From: Exilispira sp964581895
Lineage (GTDB): Bacteria > Spirochaetota > JAAYUW01
Assembly (NCBI GenBank): GCA_964581895.1
Contig: CAZOPR010000002.1
Location: forward strand, 1 to 64,000
Direction: 5' to 3'
DNA: 64,000 bases
Part shown: in pieces, positions 36,615-45,890 of the stretch
Layout: every line of letters begins with the position of its first letter
Position numbering within the stretch: position 1 is the stretch's first letter
Notes under the pieces: model-generated
Databases searched by the model: none
Told to the model about the DNA's origin: nothing
What the model saw: only the letters and a program-made list of their open reading frames with translations
Translations under genes and position numbers: made by a program

Positions 36615-37817
36615 TTATTTGATATTGAAATATTTTTCTGGAACAACTTCTTTTGTCATACCAAGATAACCAAGTCCAAATACATAAGTATCCTGATAGA
36701 GAAGAACATGGTTCATCTTCTTTTCACCTGTTGCCATATCAACATAGTAAGAACCATTCCATTCTGCACCAGGAGTAAATTTCATATAAGAATCCATAAG
36801 ATCCTTGAAGTTATCGAGTTTAGCTGCGCCTTCGATGATTCTCTTTGCAAATTCAGCTAATCCCGCAGTAGTTGTATAACCATAAGAGTAAGCCCAAGTT
36901 CCCATTCTCTTAGCACCACCTGCTGCAATAACAGCATCTTCAACTTTCTTCAAAATAGCTGGCCAGTTGCCTGCTTCTTTTGAAAGATCTATACCAAGAG
37001 CTCCTGGATAACCCATTAATGGAGAAGGAAGATCTGCTTCTACAAAATAACCACCAAGTTCTGCAATTCTTTTTAATAGAGGCTCTGTGTGAGCATCATT
37101 TGTGCAGAAGAAAGCAGCATTTTTTCCATATTTTTCGAGCCATTGTGGAACATGTTCAAGAATATATTGCTGAGCACCAGGAACACCAACATCTGTTGTT
37201 GGATCTGGAGCTGTTTCGAAAGCAAATTTTAATCCGAGATCTTTACAAGCAGCTTCCATTATTCTTCTTCTTCTTGAAAGAAGTTCATAACTCATATGTC
37301 TTGGGAAAGAAATATGAACAAATGTATCTGCACCCATTTTTTTAGCAGCTAAAATGATTAAATATCCTCTTGCGATATTGTCAGCATTAACTGCTAAATC
37401 AGCTGCACTTTCGATTACATTTGGATCTTCATGAGGTTCACCAGCGAAAAGAAGAATGTTTCTGTCTGGATATTTTTCTTTAATCTTTCTGAAAGCTTCA
37501 GTTGTGCCAGGAACAGCCTGGTTAACAATAATAGCTTTCATAAGTGGATCATCAGCAAGACCAACAATTTGAGCAATTGTGGTTTCCATTTCTGAAGTGA
37601 AGTTATCTGGGTAAGTAATATGTTTGATAACACCACCTTTGTCAGCATCACCATAAAGCTGGATTAATGCTTCTGCTCCTCTCAATTCATCTTCTGCTTG
37701 AGAAACAGTACCTGTAACGATACCGATATGGAATTGAGCTTTAGCAGCTTTTTTGTTACAACTAAAAGCAAAAACCATGATAACAATAAGTATGATAGCG
37801 ATAATGGTCTTTTTCAA
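36615..37817 (-). CDS. DUF3798-family solute-binding lipoprotein
   Basis: The protein is a lipoprotein: MKKTIIAIILIVIMVFAFSC, with the Cys as lipid site, followed by NKK. The mature part starts FHIGIVTGTVSQAEDELRGAE, the mark of the DUF3798 family (periplasmic-binding-protein-like, about 380 residues). The start is TTG 37817, with AAGGAGG five bases upstream; an ATG at 37835 lies before that ribosome site. The downstream transporter genes suggest it captures the substrate. Ligand unknown; the family is related to ribose/BMP-type binding folds. It is the first gene of the transporter operon. Confidence 0.85.
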   Translation of the reverse strand: MKKTIIAIILIVIMVFAFSCNKKAAKAQFHIGIVTGTVSQAEDELRGAEALIQLYGDADKGGVIKHITYPDNFTSEMETTIAQIVGLADDPLMKAIIVNQAVPGTTEAFRKIKEKYPDRNILLFAGEPHEDPNVIESAADLAVNADNIARGYLIILAAKKMGADTFVHISFPRHMSYELLSRRRRIMEAACKDLGLKFAFETAPDPTTDVGVPGAQQYILEHVPQWLEKYGKNAAFFCTNDAHTEPLLKRIAELGGYFVEADLPSPLMGYPGALGIDLSKEAGNWPAILKKVEDAVIAAGGAKRMGTWAYSYGYTTTAGLAEFAKRIIEGAAKLDNFKDLMDSYMKFTPGAEWNGSYYVDMATGEKKMNHVLLYQDTYVFGLGYLGMTKEVVPEKYFNIK

Positions 37818-38111
37818 GGTATCCTCCTTATACATTTTCAGCTATTTCTAGCTTAGAATAATAATAATATTTGTTTATCAATTGTCAATAGATAGATAAA
37901 ACTTTTATTAAATTATATAAAATATATTTTATAATTAATTTTTATATTATTCGTATTAACTTAATTTTATAACTATTTTTATCTATATTTTATTAATTTT
38001 GTAAGCAGCCTATTCAAAACTTAATAAAAAATTAAATTTTAAATTTGATAAAACTTATAAATTAAAAAATATCTTTTAAAAATTAGAATTTTTTTTGGAT
38101 ATAAATATATT
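37818..38111. other. AT-rich leader and spacer between DUF3798 and groEL genes
   Basis: Besides the promoter at 37861-37888, the stretch is A/T-rich without a gene. A small perfect hairpin AGCTA-TTTC-TAGCT lies at 37840-37853 in the leader of the DUF3798 gene. I cannot tell whether it is regulatory. No riboswitch pattern is recognised. Confidence 0.45.
37861..37888 (-). promoter_or_regulatory. Candidate sigma-70 promoter for the DUF3798 transporter operon
   Basis: On the reverse strand a perfect TTGACA (37883-37888) is followed after 16 bases by TATTAT (37861-37866), about 45 bp before the TTG start. The pattern is convincing though untested. Confidence 0.55.
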
Positions 38112-38148
38112 AAAAAAGGCTATCTCAAAAACTGAGATAGCCTTTTTT
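38112..38148 (-). terminator. Strong terminator after groEL
   Basis: A perfect 16-bp stem (AAAAAAGGCTATCTCA and its complement) with a 5-base loop lies 29 bp after the groEL stop. T runs on both strands make it potentially bidirectional, so it may also stop transcription of the opposite strand. Confidence 0.92.
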
Positions 38149-38176
38149 AATATAAGAAATTAAATTTTCAAAATTA

Positions 38177-39808
38177 TTAGTACATATCCATACCGCCCAT
38201 ACCACCAGCACCAGGAGCAGGAGCTTTCTCTTTTTCTGGAATTTCAACAATTGCAGCTTCAGTTGTTAACAACATTGCAGCAGCACTTGCTGCATTTTGT
38301 AAAGCAGATCTTGTGACTTTCGCTGGGTCTATTATGCCTTTTTCGAACATATCTACCCATTCACCAATATTAGCATCAAATCCTCTTCCCCATTTTTCTT
38401 CATAAGCTCTTTTGGCTATTATTGCACCTTCATAACCAGCATTTTCAGAAATCATTCTTATTGGTTCTTCTATAGCTGTTTTAACTATCTTAACACCAAT
38501 AGCTTCTTCAGCTGTTAAATTTTTAAGGTTATCAAGAACTTTGCTGCAATGAATAAGTGTCATACCACCGCCAGGGACGATACCTTCTTCTATAGCAGCC
38601 CTTGTCGCTGAAAGAGCATCTTCAACTCTGGCTTTTTTCTCTTTCATTTCAACTTCTGTTGCAGCGCCAACATTAATAACAGCTACACCACCTGCAAGTT
38701 TAGCGAGTCTTTCCTGTAATTTTTCTTTATCATAGTCTGATGTAGAGATTTCAATCTCTTTTTTAATTGTAGCGACTCTTTCTTTGATTTTCTTAGGATC
38801 ACCATATCCTTCAACAATTGTAGTATTTTCTTTGTCAATTTTAACTCTTTTTGCTCTACCAAGATCATTAATTGTTGCATTTTCAAGCTTCATACCAAGA
38901 TCTTCAGTTATAACTTTACCACCAGTTAAAATAGCGATATCTTCGAGCATTGCTTTTCTTCTATCACCAAAACCAGGAGCTTTAACAGCAACAGCATTCA
39001 AAGTTCCTCTTAATTTGTTGACAATAAGTGTTGCTAAAGCTTCGCCTTCAACTTCTTCAGCTATTATGACTATTGGTTTACCTGTTTGAGCAACCTGTTC
39101 AAGAATATGAATTAAATCTCTCATTGAAGAGATTTTCTTATCATGAATTAAAATAAATGGTTCATCAAGAACAGCGGTCATCGTGTCGGGATTTGTTATC
39201 ATATATGAAGAAATGTAACCTCTATCAAACTGCATTCCTTCAACAACTTCAAGATGAGTTTCTATTGTTTTAGATTCTTCAACTGTAATAACACCTTCTT
39301 TACCAACTTTATCCATCGCATCAGCGATTAATTTACCGACTTCTGGGTCATTGTTAGCAGAGATAGTTGCAACCTGAGCGATCTCTTCTTTTGTCTCAAT
39401 CTTTTTTGCTTTTGATTTGATATCTTTCACTATCTCATTAACAGCTTTTTCAATACCAAGTTTGATTTTAATAGGATTACTACCAGCAACTATGTTTTTG
39501 ATCCCTTCTTTGATAATAGCTTCAGCAATAACTGTAGCTGTTGTGGTACCATCACCTGCAACATCATTGGTCTTTGTTGCAACTTCTTTAACAAGTTGAG
39601 CTCCTAAATTTTCAAAAGGATCAGTAAGTTCAATTTCTTTAGCGATTGTAACACCATCATTTGTAACAGTTGGAGCACCAAATTTCTTCTCGATTAAAAC
39701 ATTTCTACCTTTTGGACCAAGAGTAATCTTTACAGTTTTAGCTAGTTTTTCAACACCACTAATAATTAACTTTCTTGCATCTTCACTAAACAAAATATTT
39801 TTTGCCAT
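38177..39808 (-). CDS. groL: Chaperonin GroEL (60 kDa)
   Basis: GroEL is the tetradecameric folding chamber. The 543 residues include GPKGRNVLI, ATP motif GDGTTTATV, the apical and hinge sequence, and the family C-terminus GGMGGMDMY. It is the usual length. No groES gene lies upstream or downstream in the adjacent 230 and 341 bp, which is unusual because they normally form groES-groEL. GAGG precedes the ATG. A sigma-70-like promoter is seen, and no CIRCE inverted repeat (TTAGCACTC-N9-GAGTGCTAA) is visible. A terminator follows. Confidence 0.97.
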   Translation of the reverse strand: MAKNILFSEDARKLIISGVEKLAKTVKITLGPKGRNVLIEKKFGAPTVTNDGVTIAKEIELTDPFENLGAQLVKEVATKTNDVAGDGTTTATVIAEAIIKEGIKNIVAGSNPIKIKLGIEKAVNEIVKDIKSKAKKIETKEEIAQVATISANNDPEVGKLIADAMDKVGKEGVITVEESKTIETHLEVVEGMQFDRGYISSYMITNPDTMTAVLDEPFILIHDKKISSMRDLIHILEQVAQTGKPIVIIAEEVEGEALATLIVNKLRGTLNAVAVKAPGFGDRRKAMLEDIAILTGGKVITEDLGMKLENATINDLGRAKRVKIDKENTTIVEGYGDPKKIKERVATIKKEIEISTSDYDKEKLQERLAKLAGGVAVINVGAATEVEMKEKKARVEDALSATRAAIEEGIVPGGGMTLIHCSKVLDNLKNLTAEEAIGVKIVKTAIEEPIRMISENAGYEGAIIAKRAYEEKWGRGFDANIGEWVDMFEKGIIDPAKVTRSALQNAASAAAMLLTTEAAIVEIPEKEKAPAPGAGGMGGMDMY

Positions 39809-39848
39809 AGCCTCAACCTCTTTACATAAAATTATTTATTCAATATAA

Positions 39849-39878
39849 AATATACTAAAAACAGTATTTAAAAGGCAA
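39849..39878 (-). promoter_or_regulatory. Candidate sigma-70 promoter for groEL
   Basis: On the reverse strand TTGCCT (39873-39878) is followed by TATATT (39849-39854) with an 18-base spacer, about 40 bp before the ATG. It shows that groEL can be transcribed alone, without groES. Confidence 0.45.
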
Positions 39879-40038
39879 GAGTTTTATTAAATTTTTATCA
39901 CTAAATTTTCTAATTTTTCACAAAATTTTTTATGTTTCTTTAATTCTTTTATTGAAAAGAAGATAAAAAAATTTTTTAATTTTTTGTAATTTCCTTAAAT
40001 ACCAAATTTTCTTTATAAAAGTGAGATAAAAAATATTT

Positions 40039-40956
40039 TTATGAATTTTTGCGTGATTTTATCGAAAGAACTATTGCAGATATAAGAATTATTATTGAGC
40101 CTGTAATAATAATCCAGTTTGGATAAAATTTTAAAAAAATCATCTCGTTTATTGATGTAAAAACAACAGTCATATAAAATAATATTGATGTAGATGCTGT
40201 TGGAAGTTTAGATAAAGCAAAGTTCCATAAAAGATAAGCCAAAAAAGATTGGAAAAATCCCATTTCTAAAATCAAAAGTATATTTATCCTTTTTAATGCA
40301 GTGTAATTTACTGTAAATAAAAAAGGAAGTCCCATTATTGATGAATATAGGAAAACCTGAAACAATATATTCATCATCATTTTAAAAGAAAAATCTATAG
40401 AATTTTTCTTATAAAACCTTGCTGAGAAGTAAGTATATGCACCAAAAGTCAGTCCTGCTGCAACTTCAAGTAAAACCCCAAGATAAAATTGAGTATTTGA
40501 AATCTTTAACCCGCCTTTACCAAGGACAATAAGAACTAACCCAATAAAAGAAACAAACAATGCTAACACTTCATGCCTTTTTGGTCTTGTTTTTTCAATT
40601 ATTATGACCATTAAAACCACAAAAAATGGTGATAGATTTTCTAAAAGCATTACAAGAGTTGCTGGGATATACTTTAAACCAAGATGATAAAAAATGGAGT
40701 TGCCAAAAAGCCCTACAAATGAAAGTGGCAAAAGAGATTTAAAGTACTTAAAATAAGACAAATCAAAGTTTTTTGTTACTAACAGGTAGAAAAAAAATAA
40801 AACTGCGCCAATCAAAAATCTTAGCTCCATTACGCCAAGCATAGAAACATTATTTAACGCTAAGAATCTTCCGGCAACTCCATGTATTCCCCAACTAAAA
40901 AGAGCCAACCATAACGCAATTATTGCTAAAATTCTAATATTTTTGAAATTTTGCAT
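40039..40956 (-). CDS. DMT/EamA-family transporter
   Basis: This 305-residue permease has about ten transmembrane helices in two EamA halves, for example NSIFYHLGLKYIPATLVMLLEN at the end of the first half and ASTSILFYMTVVFTSINE in the second. DMT proteins export or import amino acids, nucleotide sugars or drugs; specificity cannot be read from the sequence. It lies 33 bp after the diaminopentanoate-dehydrogenase-like gene on the same strand, so they are likely co-transcribed, and a substrate link (amino acid or amine) is possible but unproven. Confidence 0.85.
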   Translation of the reverse strand: MQNFKNIRILAIIALWLALFSWGIHGVAGRFLALNNVSMLGVMELRFLIGAVLFFFYLLVTKNFDLSYFKYFKSLLPLSFVGLFGNSIFYHLGLKYIPATLVMLLENLSPFFVVLMVIIIEKTRPKRHEVLALFVSFIGLVLIVLGKGGLKISNTQFYLGVLLEVAAGLTFGAYTYFSARFYKKNSIDFSFKMMMNILFQVFLYSSIMGLPFLFTVNYTALKRINILLILEMGFFQSFLAYLLWNFALSKLPTASTSILFYMTVVFTSINEMIFLKFYPNWIIITGSIIILISAIVLSIKSRKNS

Positions 40957-40989
40957 TTTAAACTTTTTATATTTTTATTATTTATATTT

Positions 40990-42006
40990 TTAATTATTTC
41001 TAATAGCTCTTGGAACTGGTAAATCAATCATGGCTATTAGACCTGCAGGTCCATTTTTAACATGAGGTATCATATTGACTGCCATAGCTATTGTGCCTTT
41101 TCCACCAGGGATTTCTGGTTTTATGCTCATTGAAACAAAAGGATCACCAAATATTTTTATATAATCTCCTGTTTCAACAGCTTCAAGTTCTGGATGAATC
41201 TGCTGTGGATGAATAAGCCTGACTCTTTCTTTTCCATCTTTATCATAACCTATTCCAATATGTTTACATCCAGCAACCATACCAGGTTGAACTTTTACTA
41301 CTTCGGTTTCCCTATATGTTGTAGATATAATAGGTTCTCTAAGTTGTTCAATTTTGCCAAGTTCCCATCCCATAGCTTCAAATATCATGGAAATTGATTC
41401 TGGAAAACCAACATGACCAACAATTTTGCCAGATTTAATACCTTCATTAAACTGTTCAACAGTTGTTCCAACTCCCTGTGTTTCCATAACTGTTTTTCCG
41501 AAAGGAGATAAATCATTAATTCTACTTGCCTCAATTCTTTCAACATCAAGGCAAACACCAGTCAAAGAAACAATCAAAGTATCAAGAACAAAACCAGGAT
41601 TTATTCCTGTTCCTAAAATTGTCACATCATTCTCTTTTGCTATTTTATCAAGCTGTCTTGCAAGCTCTAGTTCTTGAGCCCAAGGATAAGCCATTTCTTC
41701 AGCAATTGTAATACAAGAGATCTTAGCTTCAGCTATCATTTTAAGTTCTTTAAATACAGCTTTTGTAAAGGAGTTAATGTTTAGTAAAACTATATCTGCT
41801 GCACCTGGTTTGATAACTTTTGATGGATCGGTATAATATGGAACACCAATCTTACCAATCCCTATCATTTCACCTACATCAGCTTCCCCTTTTGGCTGTT
41901 TAACATCGATTCCAGCAACAAGTTTCAAACTTGATGGCTTTTTTAATATCAATTTTGCCATCCCACTTCCCATATGCCCAAGTCCCCATAATATTACACG
42001 ATACAT
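40990..42006 (-). CDS. 2,4-diaminopentanoate dehydrogenase-like protein
   Basis: This 338-residue protein has an N-terminal Rossmann fold (VILWGLGHMGSGMAKLIL) and a dihydrodipicolinate-reductase-type C-terminal domain (GTGINPGFVLDTL, ... IPGGKGTIAMAVNMIPHV). It matches the Ord/DAPDH family, which in the oxidative ornithine pathway of anaerobes deaminates 2,4-diaminopentanoate using NAD(P)+. Other pathway genes (ornithine racemase, aminomutase, OrtA/B) are not in the window, so the substrate may be different. GGAGG precedes the ATG. Its neighbour is a DMT transporter. Confidence 0.7.
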   Translation of the reverse strand: MYRVILWGLGHMGSGMAKLILKKPSSLKLVAGIDVKQPKGEADVGEMIGIGKIGVPYYTDPSKVIKPGAADIVLLNINSFTKAVFKELKMIAEAKISCITIAEEMAYPWAQELELARQLDKIAKENDVTILGTGINPGFVLDTLIVSLTGVCLDVERIEASRINDLSPFGKTVMETQGVGTTVEQFNEGIKSGKIVGHVGFPESISMIFEAMGWELGKIEQLREPIISTTYRETEVVKVQPGMVAGCKHIGIGYDKDGKERVRLIHPQQIHPELEAVETGDYIKIFGDPFVSMSIKPEIPGGKGTIAMAVNMIPHVKNGPAGLIAMIDLPVPRAIRNN

Positions 42007-42272
42007 AAAACCTCCATAATAAATTATAAAAAATTGAAAAAAGATAATGGAAATAAAAGTAGTGGATTTCTTAAGCCAATTTTCAGTTCTTATTTACCTG
42101 AAAAGTAAGCTAAAAAAAATTTATAGTATTAAATTTTAAGGTCAATAATATTTAATTCAATTAAATTCAAATTGTTTTTAATATTCAATAAATTTTAATT
42201 TTTATATTGCACAATAAATAATAATTAATAATCTAAAAGCAAGATTAATCTGAAAATAATCTGGAGAAAAAT

Positions 42273-43595
42273 ATGGATTTATTTAATGAAGAGAACCCGC
42301 CTCTAGCCAAAAGGGTTATGCCAAAAAATCTACATGAATTTGTAGGGCAAAATCATCTTGTCGGACCAAATAAACCTATTAGAACTATGATAGAAAAGAA
42401 AATACTTCATTCAATGATTCTTGTAGGACCTCCAGCATGCGGGAAAACAACTTTAGCAAATGTCATATCAAAAGAGTTCAATCTTTTCTTTATTAAGGAA
42501 AGTGCCCTTACTTTAGATAGTGATTCATTAAAAAAAATCTTTAATATCTCATCTCAAAAGGTTTTATTTATAGATGAAATTCATAGATTAACAAAACCAA
42601 AACAGGATATGTTATTGGGACCCTTAGAAAGAGGTGAAATTTATATTATTGGGGCTACTACCGAAAATCCCCTTTTTATAATGCAACCAGCACTTAGATC
42701 AAGGGTCTTTGTTTTTGAATTAATGCCACTTTCTGATGAAGAAAAAAGCAAGATTATTTTGAATGCAATTCAAAAAGACATTTTTTTCTCAAATTATGAT
42801 GTAGATTTTGAAGAAAATGCAATGGAAAACCTTATTAAATCTTCATTTGATATTAGAAAAGCCTTAAATACTCTTGAAATAATACTTTTAGAAGAAATTA
42901 AAGAAGAAAAACAGCATAAGTTGCTTGTCACAAATGAAAAAATTTCTTTAATTCTTCAAACAAAAGAGACTCTTTATTCAAGCTATGATGGACATTATGA
43001 CACAATTTCAGCCTTCATAAAATCAATAAGGGGAAGTGATATAGATGCTTCCCTCTACTATCTTGCACTTATGCTTGAAAGCGGAGAAGACCCTTTGTTT
43101 ATAGCAAGAAGATTAACAATACTTGCAAGTGAAGATATAGGCCTTGCCTATCCAGAAGCTTTACCTATTGCCACCTCAGCAATGCTTGCAATTGAAAGAA
43201 TTGGTATGCCAGAGGGTAGAATAATACTTGGACAGGTTACGGCTCTTTTTGCCTCACTTTTTAAAAGCAATTCGGCGTATATGGGACTTGAAGCAGCAAT
43301 AAAATGCGTTAAGGAAGAACCGGTAATGAAGATTCCGTCTCACTTAAAAAATATTGATATAAAAGCTATTGGAAAGGAAGAAAAACAAAAATATATCTAT
43401 CCTCATGATTTCCCTTCTCATTGGGTGAAGCAGCAGTATCTTGAAAAGGAAAAGAAATTTTTCAATTTTGGCAGTCTTGGTTTTGAACTTAATCTTGCAA
43501 AATGGCATAATTCATTGACAAATAATCAAAAACCAGCTGGAAATACTAAGGATAAAGTAGAAACGATAAGAGAAAATAAAGAAGAAAAAAGTTAA
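42273..43595 (+). CDS. rarA: Replication-associated recombination ATPase RarA (MgsA)
   Basis: RarA is an AAA+ clamp-loader-like ATPase that acts at stalled forks and with SSB. The 440-residue protein has DEFVGQ-like HEFVGQNHLVG, Walker A GPPACGKTT (52-60; the family usually has GPPGTGKTT), Walker B LFIDEIHRL, sensor region IIGATTENP and LRSR, and the C-terminal LASEDIGLAYPEAL helical domain of this family. TGGAG precedes the ATG. The C-terminal tail of Lys/Glu/Asn residues runs over the 3' end of the convergent decayed methyltransferase gene. Confidence 0.95.
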   Translation: MDLFNEENPPLAKRVMPKNLHEFVGQNHLVGPNKPIRTMIEKKILHSMILVGPPACGKTTLANVISKEFNLFFIKESALTLDSDSLKKIFNISSQKVLFIDEIHRLTKPKQDMLLGPLERGEIYIIGATTENPLFIMQPALRSRVFVFELMPLSDEEKSKIILNAIQKDIFFSNYDVDFEENAMENLIKSSFDIRKALNTLEIILLEEIKEEKQHKLLVTNEKISLILQTKETLYSSYDGHYDTISAFIKSIRGSDIDASLYYLALMLESGEDPLFIARRLTILASEDIGLAYPEALPIATSAMLAIERIGMPEGRIILGQVTALFASLFKSNSAYMGLEAAIKCVKEEPVMKIPSHLKNIDIKAIGKEEKQKYIYPHDFPSHWVKQQYLEKEKKFFNFGSLGFELNLAKWHNSLTNNQKPAGNTKDKVETIRENKEEKS

Positions 43596-44226
43596 ATTCT
43601 TTTGCCCTTTCATGCCAGAGAGGGGTATTTGATGTCTGATTTCGCCTAACAACGCATATAATATCAATAGTTTCAAAATATTTTGTTAACATCTGGTAAA
43701 TTTTGAAACCAACAGGAATAAAACCGGATTTTTTCTTCCAATGATCACCAATAAGCCATGCCATAACTTTTGCTGGTTTTAATATTCTGAAAATCTCTTT
43801 AGCTACTTTTTCTAATTCATTAAAAAATTCTTCTTTTTCACAAGAAATTCTACCTATATCATTAGTATGATCTGAATATTTAATATTATCTGAATAAGGT
43901 GGATCAATAAATACAAAATCTACACAATTATTTTCTAATGGTATTTTTCTGGAATCATTTTGAATAATATCATCTCTATAAGGATTAAGATCATAACCAA
44001 TTACAAGTCTATTTAACTCTTTTGCAACATCTATTGTTGTTCCGCTTCCACACATAGGATCTACTATTAAATCACCTTCTTTTGTATATCTTTTTAGCAA
44101 ATTCCAGATAATAAATGCAGGAGTAACTTAAAAGTATTTGTTATCACCATGCGGTTTATCTTAATAATTTTGTGTAGGGAAATCCCATAGAGTTGTTGTT
44201 TCTAATCGAAGTTTTTCAGTTTTCAT
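43546..44226 (-). pseudogene. Broken DNA methyltransferase of a type II R-M system (motif I half)
   Basis: The frame begins at ATG 44226 and reads MKTEKLRLETTTLWDFPTQN, then motif I DPMCGSGTTIDVA, the segment KIPLENNCVDFVFIDPPYSD (motif IV DPPY), and ICVVRRNQTSNTPLWHERA. It is broken by two TAA codons: 44161-44163, after TQNY, and 44128-44130, after NKYF. Both fall where homologues probably have a Gly. The C-terminus is cut at NFF, where rarA's end begins. It follows the endonuclease remnant with an 11-bp overlap. The enzyme is likely dead. Confidence 0.75.
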
Positions 44227-44799
44227 TTTTCAGTAATTCTTTCAAATCATCAATAAAATATTCGAAAAGCTTAACCTTATTGCTTTGTTCTATATTTTTA
44301 TCAGTTAAAACATAACTACCATCTAAATCTATTTCAATAATTGCTCTTCCTTTTTTAGCTATCTTTTTACAAGTTAGTGTTCCATCTTCATCAGGTGTTA
44401 TAAAAAATACTCTAATATCTTTTGAGGCTTATAAATTACTATATCGACATCTGGTAAATGAAGGCCAAATTCGCCATAATCAATAGCTAAATTACGTTTT
44501 ATTTGACTTAATTCTTTCGACAAATTATTACTTCTTTCTAGTTGATTTCCATTAATAACCTTTAATCCTAGACTCTCTACTTCATCTTTAATAATATATT
44601 GAATTAGATTTTCTAAATTTTTACCCTTAAAAGATCTCCAACTTTGTTCATGATCTTCATTTCAAGTAGGAGAATTTAACCAATCCTTTTTATGAATATT
44701 TTTTGCCTCTTTCAACAATTCTGAAATATACTTATATGTTTCAGCACCATATTTTTCTTTTTTCTCTAAATACAACTTTTTCAATTCTTCAAAATTCAT
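44216..44799 (-). pseudogene. Decayed type II restriction endonuclease (BsaWI-like)
   Basis: From ATG 44799 the frame reads MNFEELKKLYLEKKEKYG, then a stop TGA at 44662-44664. It continues as QSWRSFKGKNLENLIQYI, QIKRNLAIDYGEFGLHLPDV and DIVIYKP, then shifts frame near 44430 to ITPDEDGTL and RAIIEIDLDGSYVLTDKN. The PDVDIVIY part suits a PD-(D/E)xK type II enzyme of BsaWI type. The Lys-containing catalytic segment (S/E-x-K) is missing across the frameshift, suggesting a deletion. It lies between the two methyltransferase remnants, the usual R-M gene order. The specific family is inferred from memory of the motif pattern. Confidence 0.6.
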
Positions 44800-44802
44800 T
44801 TT

Positions 44803-45888
44803 CTATTCCTTTAATCCAATAACAATATATTCTACAGGATAAGCTTCAGAGTTAGCATCATTATTATTAGCAAATCTTCCTGTTTTTTCATCTCTTTTTT
44901 GAGGAAGAATTTTCAATGGAATTTCTCTTTTTATTAATCTATCAAAGATAAATCCTGCAAATTGCAAACTTTCGGCGAATACTTCAGCATTTAATATATC
45001 TATTCCTTTTAATTTAGTATCTCCAATTACATAGCAACACCTTCCACCACGCTTTAAAATCCTGTAACTTTCTTGAAATACTTCTTGCATATCAATAAAA
45101 TAAGCTTCTATTTCTTTTGCCATTTTTTTATCTTTTTTTAACATTTTATTAATTATATCTTTGGCAATTAAACTTTTTAAGTTTTTGTTTTCATATTTTT
45201 TGTAAGATGTACCAATAAATTCCTTTTTGTAACTTATTAAATCATCAGTAAGATCAAGCCATATAGTTGATAGTTGATGTAGATCTGCATATTCATAGTT
45301 GGTTACATAGGGACTCGATGTTATTACTAAATCTACAGTTCCATCAGATACTGGTTGCATTCTTGCATCAGCTATTTTAATATTCAAATATTGTTTTATG
45401 TTTTTCTTTATTTTATCCGGGACAATTTTATAAAATTGTTCATTACCAGCTTGCATCTTTTTTAAATGCTTTCGAAATGCATCATAAGGTTTGATAGGTT
45501 TTTTATTAAAATCTCTCGTTGGTTTTGTACTCCCTTGTAACCATATAGAACAATTTTTTAAGATATGACTAAATGCAACCAAAAAAAAATCCCTTATATT
45601 TTCATCATTTTCATCATAAATTATCTTTAATATTTTACCTAATTCCTCTTTATTTTCTTCAGTAAACCAGTAGTTAATTCTATCAATATGATTTTTAGGG
45701 ATTAGTGGCTCAATATCATCGTCAAATAATGCAAACTGATTTTTATCCAAAACTTTTAATTTATAAATAATCTGATCAATCTTTGTATTTAAATATCCTA
45801 GTTCGATTGGTGTCGATTTAACCTTTGTAATAAGATTAGCAATTTTTCTATTGTATGACCTTTCATAAATTTTACAAAATAACTTTAA
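44803..45888 (-). pseudogene. 5'-truncated DNA N4/N6 methyltransferase (motif IV half)
   Basis: The frame is open from 45888 (no start codon) to TAG 44803. The first codons (YERSYNRKIANLITKVKSTP) look like the stretch just after motif I/II of beta-class enzymes (NPLA.LI.KvKTTPI), so the upstream half with FxGxG is missing. Further on, DLVITSSPYVTNYEYADLHQ is motif IV (TSPPY type), and GGRCCYVIGDTKLKG and YPVEYIVIGLKE follow. A TTG at 45750 could start a shorter product, but without the SAM motif it should not work. It abuts the fbp stop within about three bases and the endonuclease start (ATG 44799) within three bases. Confidence 0.7.
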
Positions 45889-45890
45889 TA

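Noticed and set aside
36980..37345. Plus-strand open frame of 121 codons
   Set aside because: It is antisense to the DUF3798 gene, shows low-complexity composition and has no ribosome site.
39809..40038. groES or CIRCE element before groEL
   Set aside because: No GroES-like frame and no TTAGCACTC-N9-GAGTGCTAA inverted repeat is present.
43546..45890. Genetic code with TGA or TAA as sense in the R-M genes
   Set aside because: All other long genes use TAA, TGA and TAG only as stops, and other damage (frameshift, truncation) shows the cassette is simply decayed.
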